This document shows positions 6,157 through 8,770 of a DNA stretch of 8,770 bases, one piece after another. The notes under the pieces are model-generated. The model did not search any database. It was not told the DNA's origin and saw nothing but the letters and a program-made list of their open reading frames with translations. The stretch is from assembly GCA_009781535.1 (NCBI GenBank), contig WQXX01000040.1, positions 1-8,770 of the forward strand, in the 5' to 3' direction. The first letter of the stretch is position 1; every line of letters starts with the position of its first letter. A program made the translations under genes and the position numbers. This DNA comes from Coriobacteriia bacterium. GTDB lineage: Bacteria > Actinomycetota > Coriobacteriia > Coriobacteriales > UBA8131.

Positions 6157-6843
6157 ATGTTCAGGATCCTGGTCGTAGAAGACGACCTCAATACCAGAAA
6201 GCTGATGTGCGCCGTGCTCAAGCAGAACGGGTTTGAGCCCTTGCCTGCCGAAGACGGGCTGGTTGCTTTGCAGGTCATGGAGCGCCAACATGTCGATCTG
6301 GTGATCCTTGATCTGATGATGCCGCGCATGGACGGTTACGAGCTTGCCCGTCAGCTCCGCTCCTGCTGGGAGACCCTGCCCCTTTTGATGGTCACCGCCA
6401 AACAGGAAGCAAAAGACAAACGGCTGGGTTTCCTTGCCGGCGCCGATGACTATATGACCAAGCCGGTGGATGAGCAGGAGATGATACTGCGCATCAAAGC
6501 GCTGCTGCGCCGGGCAAAGATTGCCAGTGAGCGCCGGCTGACGATAGGCGAGGCGGTGCTGGATTTTGATAAGCTGACGGTCTCTCGTCCTGGCTTAAGC
6601 ATCTCATTGCCGCAAAAGGAATTCCAACTGCTGTTCAAACTGCTGTCAAATCCCCGGACGATATTCACCCGTATGCAGCTGATGGACGAGATCTGGGGCG
6701 TGGAATCGGAGACCACCGATCACACCCTGAATGTGCATATCAACCGGCTGCGGGATCGGTTTCGGGATTGGCAGGAGTTCGAGATCGCCACGGTACGTGG
6801 CCTGGGTTATAAGGCGGTGATACGACATGATAGCTCGTCTTAG
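6157..6843 (+). CDS. Response regulator, OmpR/PhoB family
   Basis: This 228-aa DNA-binding regulator has an N-terminal receiver (about 1-118) with the acidic pair Asp9/Asp10, phosphoacceptor Asp52 in LVILDLMMP, Thr80 and Lys102 (TKP). A C-terminal winged helix follows (about 130-225) with the family ending H-x-N-R-LRDRF then VRGLGYKA. The length is normal for the family. GAGG lies 8 bases before the ATG at 6157, and translation from there starts directly into the first receiver strand, so the start is secure. The downstream kinase overlaps it by 17 bases, indicating one operon and translational coupling. The divergent ABC transporter and the 11-bp direct repeats in the gap point to transporter control and autoregulation. 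The inducing signal is unknown. Confidence 0.93.
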   Translation: MFRILVVEDDLNTRKLMCAVLKQNGFEPLPAEDGLVALQVMERQHVDLVILDLMMPRMDGYELARQLRSCWETLPLLMVTAKQEAKDKRLGFLAGADDYMTKPVDEQEMILRIKALLRRAKIASERRLTIGEAVLDFDKLTVSRPGLSISLPQKEFQLLFKLLSNPRTIFTRMQLMDEIWGVESETTDHTLNVHINRLRDRFRDWQEFEIATVRGLGYKAVIRHDSSS

Positions 6844-7891
6844 GAACCATCTGGGCCTTACGGTATCGCTCGTGCTATTTGTCTTTGCTGTTATGCTAAC
6901 AGCCATGTTGTTGTCCTTCTTCATTATCGTAATCCTGCATTTCGCAGGTGTGCTTCCGCTTCTTGAAGGCCCGAGACCGGATCAGGACAGCCCCTGGGGT
7001 TTTCTCCGCGTCATCATTGCGATGATATGTGCAAGCATAACGCTGGGGGTTCCGACCGCAGTTTTCTTTGGCAGGATCGCTCTTAAGCCCATTCGCAAGG
7101 TCATCGACGCCACCCATAAGGTCGCTGAAGGTGATTTCGAGGTGCGTGTGGACATCAAGGGTATCTACGAATTGGAGGAGTTGTCGCAAAGCTTTAACAA
7201 GATGACCACCGACTTGGCGTCGATTGAAACCCTGCGAAGCGATTTCATCAACAATTTCTCGCACGAGCTCAAGACACCCATCGCCTCGGTACGTGGGTTT
7301 GCCAGGCTGCTTAAAGACGCTCAACTGAACGAGGATGAAAGACGGGAGTATCTGGATATCATCATTTCGGAGACGGAGCGCTTGTCCCAGCTCTCAACGA
7401 ATATCCTTGAGTTGTCAAAATACGAGAACATCGAGATCATCACCGACAAGGCACTGTTCAGGCTGGATGAGCAGATTCGTCGTACGGTCTTGATAACCGA
7501 ACCCCAGTGGTCGAAAAAAGGGATCAGCCTTAATGTCGATATGGACGAGGTCTTTTTTGAAGGAAACGAAGACCTGACGCAGCAGATTTGGCTGAACTTG
7601 CTAGATAACGCCATCAAGTTCTCGGACCCAGGCGGCACGGTTGATATCCATCTGGCAAGCGGTAAAGACGGGGTGTTGTTTACAATCCAGGATTCTGGCA
7701 TCGGCATGGACGAGGATGTGGCAAGCCGGATATTCGACAAGTTCTACCAGGGGGACGCTTCCCATACCGGTGCAGGTCATGGGCTTGGGTTGACCATCGT
7801 CAAACGCATCGTCGATCTATGCGGAGGGCAAGTGAAGGTGATAAGCGAGCCGGATTGGGGCAGCGAGTTCACGGTCTTTCTCCCTAATTGA
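6827..7891 (+). CDS. Membrane sensor histidine kinase with very short external loop
   Basis: This 354-aa kinase is the partner of the preceding regulator. Membrane segments lie at about 11-38 and 60-82, leaving only about 20 residues outside, so there is no periplasmic-type sensor domain. A HAMP linker (about 83-136) follows, then the dimerisation helix with phospho-acceptor His146 in FSHELKTP. The ATPase domain has an N-box around Asn261, G1 DSGIGMD (289-295), an F-box IFDKFYQ, and G2 GAGHGLGL (315-322). All catalytic boxes are intact. The start overlaps the regulator gene; GGTGA 6 bases upstream serves as ribosome-binding site. The layout resembles intramembrane-sensing kinases that read the state of an ABC transporter, as in Bce-type systems, and the neighbouring transporter makes that plausible. 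The transporter here is a MacB-type fusion rather than a BceB permease, so the parallel is inference. Confidence 0.93.
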   Translation: MIARLRNHLGLTVSLVLFVFAVMLTAMLLSFFIIVILHFAGVLPLLEGPRPDQDSPWGFLRVIIAMICASITLGVPTAVFFGRIALKPIRKVIDATHKVAEGDFEVRVDIKGIYELEELSQSFNKMTTDLASIETLRSDFINNFSHELKTPIASVRGFARLLKDAQLNEDERREYLDIIISETERLSQLSTNILELSKYENIEIITDKALFRLDEQIRRTVLITEPQWSKKGISLNVDMDEVFFEGNEDLTQQIWLNLLDNAIKFSDPGGTVDIHLASGKDGVLFTIQDSGIGMDEDVASRIFDKFYQGDASHTGAGHGLGLTIVKRIVDLCGGQVKVISEPDWGSEFTVFLPN

Positions 7892-7928
7892 TCTGTCTGA
7901 GAAGCGCCGACTGATTCAGCTTGCCTGG

Positions 7929-7957
7929 TAGGCCCTGAGTCGAGCTCGGGTGGTAAA
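7929..7957. repeat. Diverged copy of the 3436-3470 palindromic repeat, or terminator
   Basis: TAGGCCC followed by a stem CCTGAG (7934-7939) with CTCGGG (7945-7950), one G-T pair and a 5-base loop TCGAG, matches the layout of 3436-3470: same TAGGCCC opening, same loop length, GGGTG after the stem. The two innermost stem pairs differ between copies (GA/TC against AG/CT) but pairing is kept. It lies 42 bases after the kinase stop codon and could end that transcript, although only a short AAAAAT follows. I see nothing else clear in 7892-8020. Confidence 0.45.
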
Positions 7958-8024
7958 AATCGGCAGTTTCGTGCTACTACTCACTAAAGCAAGCGAATAC
8001 TAGCCCATTTTGGCATTCCCTTGA

Positions 8025-8033
8025 TGTTATAAT
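8025..8033 (+). promoter_or_regulatory. Extended -10 promoter for the HD-GYP gene
   Basis: TG, one base, then TATAAT (8028-8033) is a perfect extended -10. At 17-bp spacing the -35 (8005-8010, CCATTT) is poor, as is tolerated when the extended motif is present. Transcription would start near 8040, 18 bases before the ATG at 8058. This gives the downstream gene its own transcript, separate from the kinase. Confidence 0.6.
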
Positions 8034-8057
8034 TGGCAGGATTGGTGGAGCAATCAC

Positions 8058-8770
8058 ATGCAAGGGGAGATGAGGCATATCATGCATAAGACCATCTTTG
8101 TAGTTGACGATAACGATACAAACCTGTCAATGGCAAAAGAAGCGCTCAAAGAGCAATACCGAGTGATGACCCTTCCCTCGGCGGCAAAGCTGTTCGCGCT
8201 TCTTGCAAAGGTCATGCCGGATCTCATCCTTTTAGATATCGAGATGCCAGAAATGGACGGTTTCGAGGTCCTGCACCGGTTAAAAGGAGACGCCATTCAA
8301 GCGGATATCCCTGTCATTTTCCTCACCAGCATGAACGACCCTTCGGTAGAAGTCCGTGGATTTCAGATGGGGGTCGTGGATTTTGTCACCAAGCCATTCT
8401 CTGCGCCGGTTTTGCTCAATCGCATCAAGACCCATCTGGATATCGACGAACTGATTCGTGAACGGACAAAGGAGCTTCGGGAGCGAACCGAGCAGATCCA
8501 GCGTCTGCAAAACGAGATCGTACATGTTTTAGCTGACATGGTGGAAAACCGCGACCAGGGCACAGGCGGCCATATCGAGCGCACGACCTCGTATATCAAG
8601 GTACTGGTGGAGGCAATGTTACGGTATGGGGTGTATGCCGAGGAGATTAAAGCGATGGATATCGACCTGCTCGTCTCATCTGCCCGGCTTCATGATGTGG
8701 GCAAGATCTCGATATCCGACACTATCCTCAATAAGCCCGGCAAACTGTCCGATAAAGAATATGAAATCAT
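8058..8770 (+). CDS. Response regulator with HD-GYP domain, likely c-di-GMP phosphodiesterase (3' truncated)
   Basis: The window holds the first 237 codons and cuts the gene at its right edge. Residues about 12-130 form a CheY-like receiver: Asp17/Asp18, phosphoacceptor Asp60 in LILLDIEMP, Thr90 and Lys112 (TKP). A charged, coiled-coil-like helix (about 133-160, RERTKELRERTEQIQRL) leads into an HD-GYP domain. It opens with GTGGHIERT (His172, Arg175), and the metal-binding HD pair is His212/Asp213 in LHDVGKI. The GYP loop would lie beyond the edge and cannot be checked. Such proteins hydrolyse cyclic di-GMP under phosphorylation control. Three in-frame ATGs compete: 8058 has GGAG at 7 bases, and 8082 (MHKTIFVVDDN) has GAGG at 6 bases and fits the usual family start, so the N-terminus may be eight residues shorter. 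It follows the kinase by 166 bases with its own promoter; a hybrid or orphan kinase elsewhere may be its partner. Confidence 0.88.
   Translation, partial: MQGEMRHIMHKTIFVVDDNDTNLSMAKEALKEQYRVMTLPSAAKLFALLAKVMPDLILLDIEMPEMDGFEVLHRLKGDAIQADIPVIFLTSMNDPSVEVRGFQMGVVDFVTKPFSAPVLLNRIKTHLDIDELIRERTKELRERTEQIQRLQNEIVHVLADMVENRDQGTGGHIERTTSYIKVLVEAMLRYGVYAEEIKAMDIDLLVSSARLHDVGKISISDTILNKPGKLSDKEYEI

Noticed and set aside
6051..6236. 61-aa GTG-started frame running into the response regulator gene
   Set aside because: No ribosome-binding site, basic low-information second half that is just the regulator in another frame, no family resemblance.
8010..8025. Sigma54-like promoter, TTGGCA...TTGAT
   Set aside because: Spacing between the GG and the -12 element is one base short and the required GC is GA. 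The overlapping extended -10 is a far better fit.

Overview
The window looks like chromosomal DNA from an anaerobic, probably gut- or sediment-type bacterium. The best guess is the Coriobacteriia (Eggerthella relatives): a Tat-exported, haem-free flavoprotein reductase with a lipobox-like cysteine is typical of that group, and base composition is near balanced. Some anaerobic Firmicutes carry similar genes, so the assignment is an inference. There are six protein genes, one of them cut by the right edge. I see no tRNA, rRNA, CRISPR array, transposase or phage gene.

Positions 1-3273 form a respiratory-type unit. A 296-base leader holds a good sigma70-type promoter (124-152) and, upstream of it, a 6+2+6 palindrome (83-96) with a related site at 22-33. 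These precede a 571-aa exported FAD-dependent reductase of the fumarate/urocanate reductase family. Next, 85 bases downstream and beyond an intergenic hairpin, is a 391-aa protein of unknown function. It has an acidic tail, two tandem cysteine-bearing beta-type repeats and a carboxypeptidase-regulatory/PEGA-like end domain. This pair is the least explained part of the window.

Positions 3274-3511 are a convergent intergenic stretch made largely of palindromic repeats: a long GC hairpin, an ATTGC...GCAAT element, and the widespread element whose chance translation reads PDLIRG. A diverged copy of the last recurs at 7929-7957.

Positions 3512-7891 form a signalling and transport module. A fused ABC ATPase-permease (MacB/FtsX type) on the minus strand diverges from an OmpR-type response regulator and its histidine kinase, which overlap by 17 bases. 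The 296-base divergent gap contains three direct repeats at exact 11-bp steps (5940-5969), the geometry expected for an OmpR/PhoB-family regulator. A palindrome (5894-5903) lies inside a candidate transporter promoter. The kinase has almost no extracytoplasmic loop, which fits sensing in the membrane, perhaps through the transporter.

Positions 7892-8770 hold a second promoter with a perfect extended -10, and the first 237 codons of a receiver plus HD-GYP protein, a likely cyclic-di-GMP phosphodiesterase response regulator. It has its own promoter and is probably separate from the upstream two-component pair.
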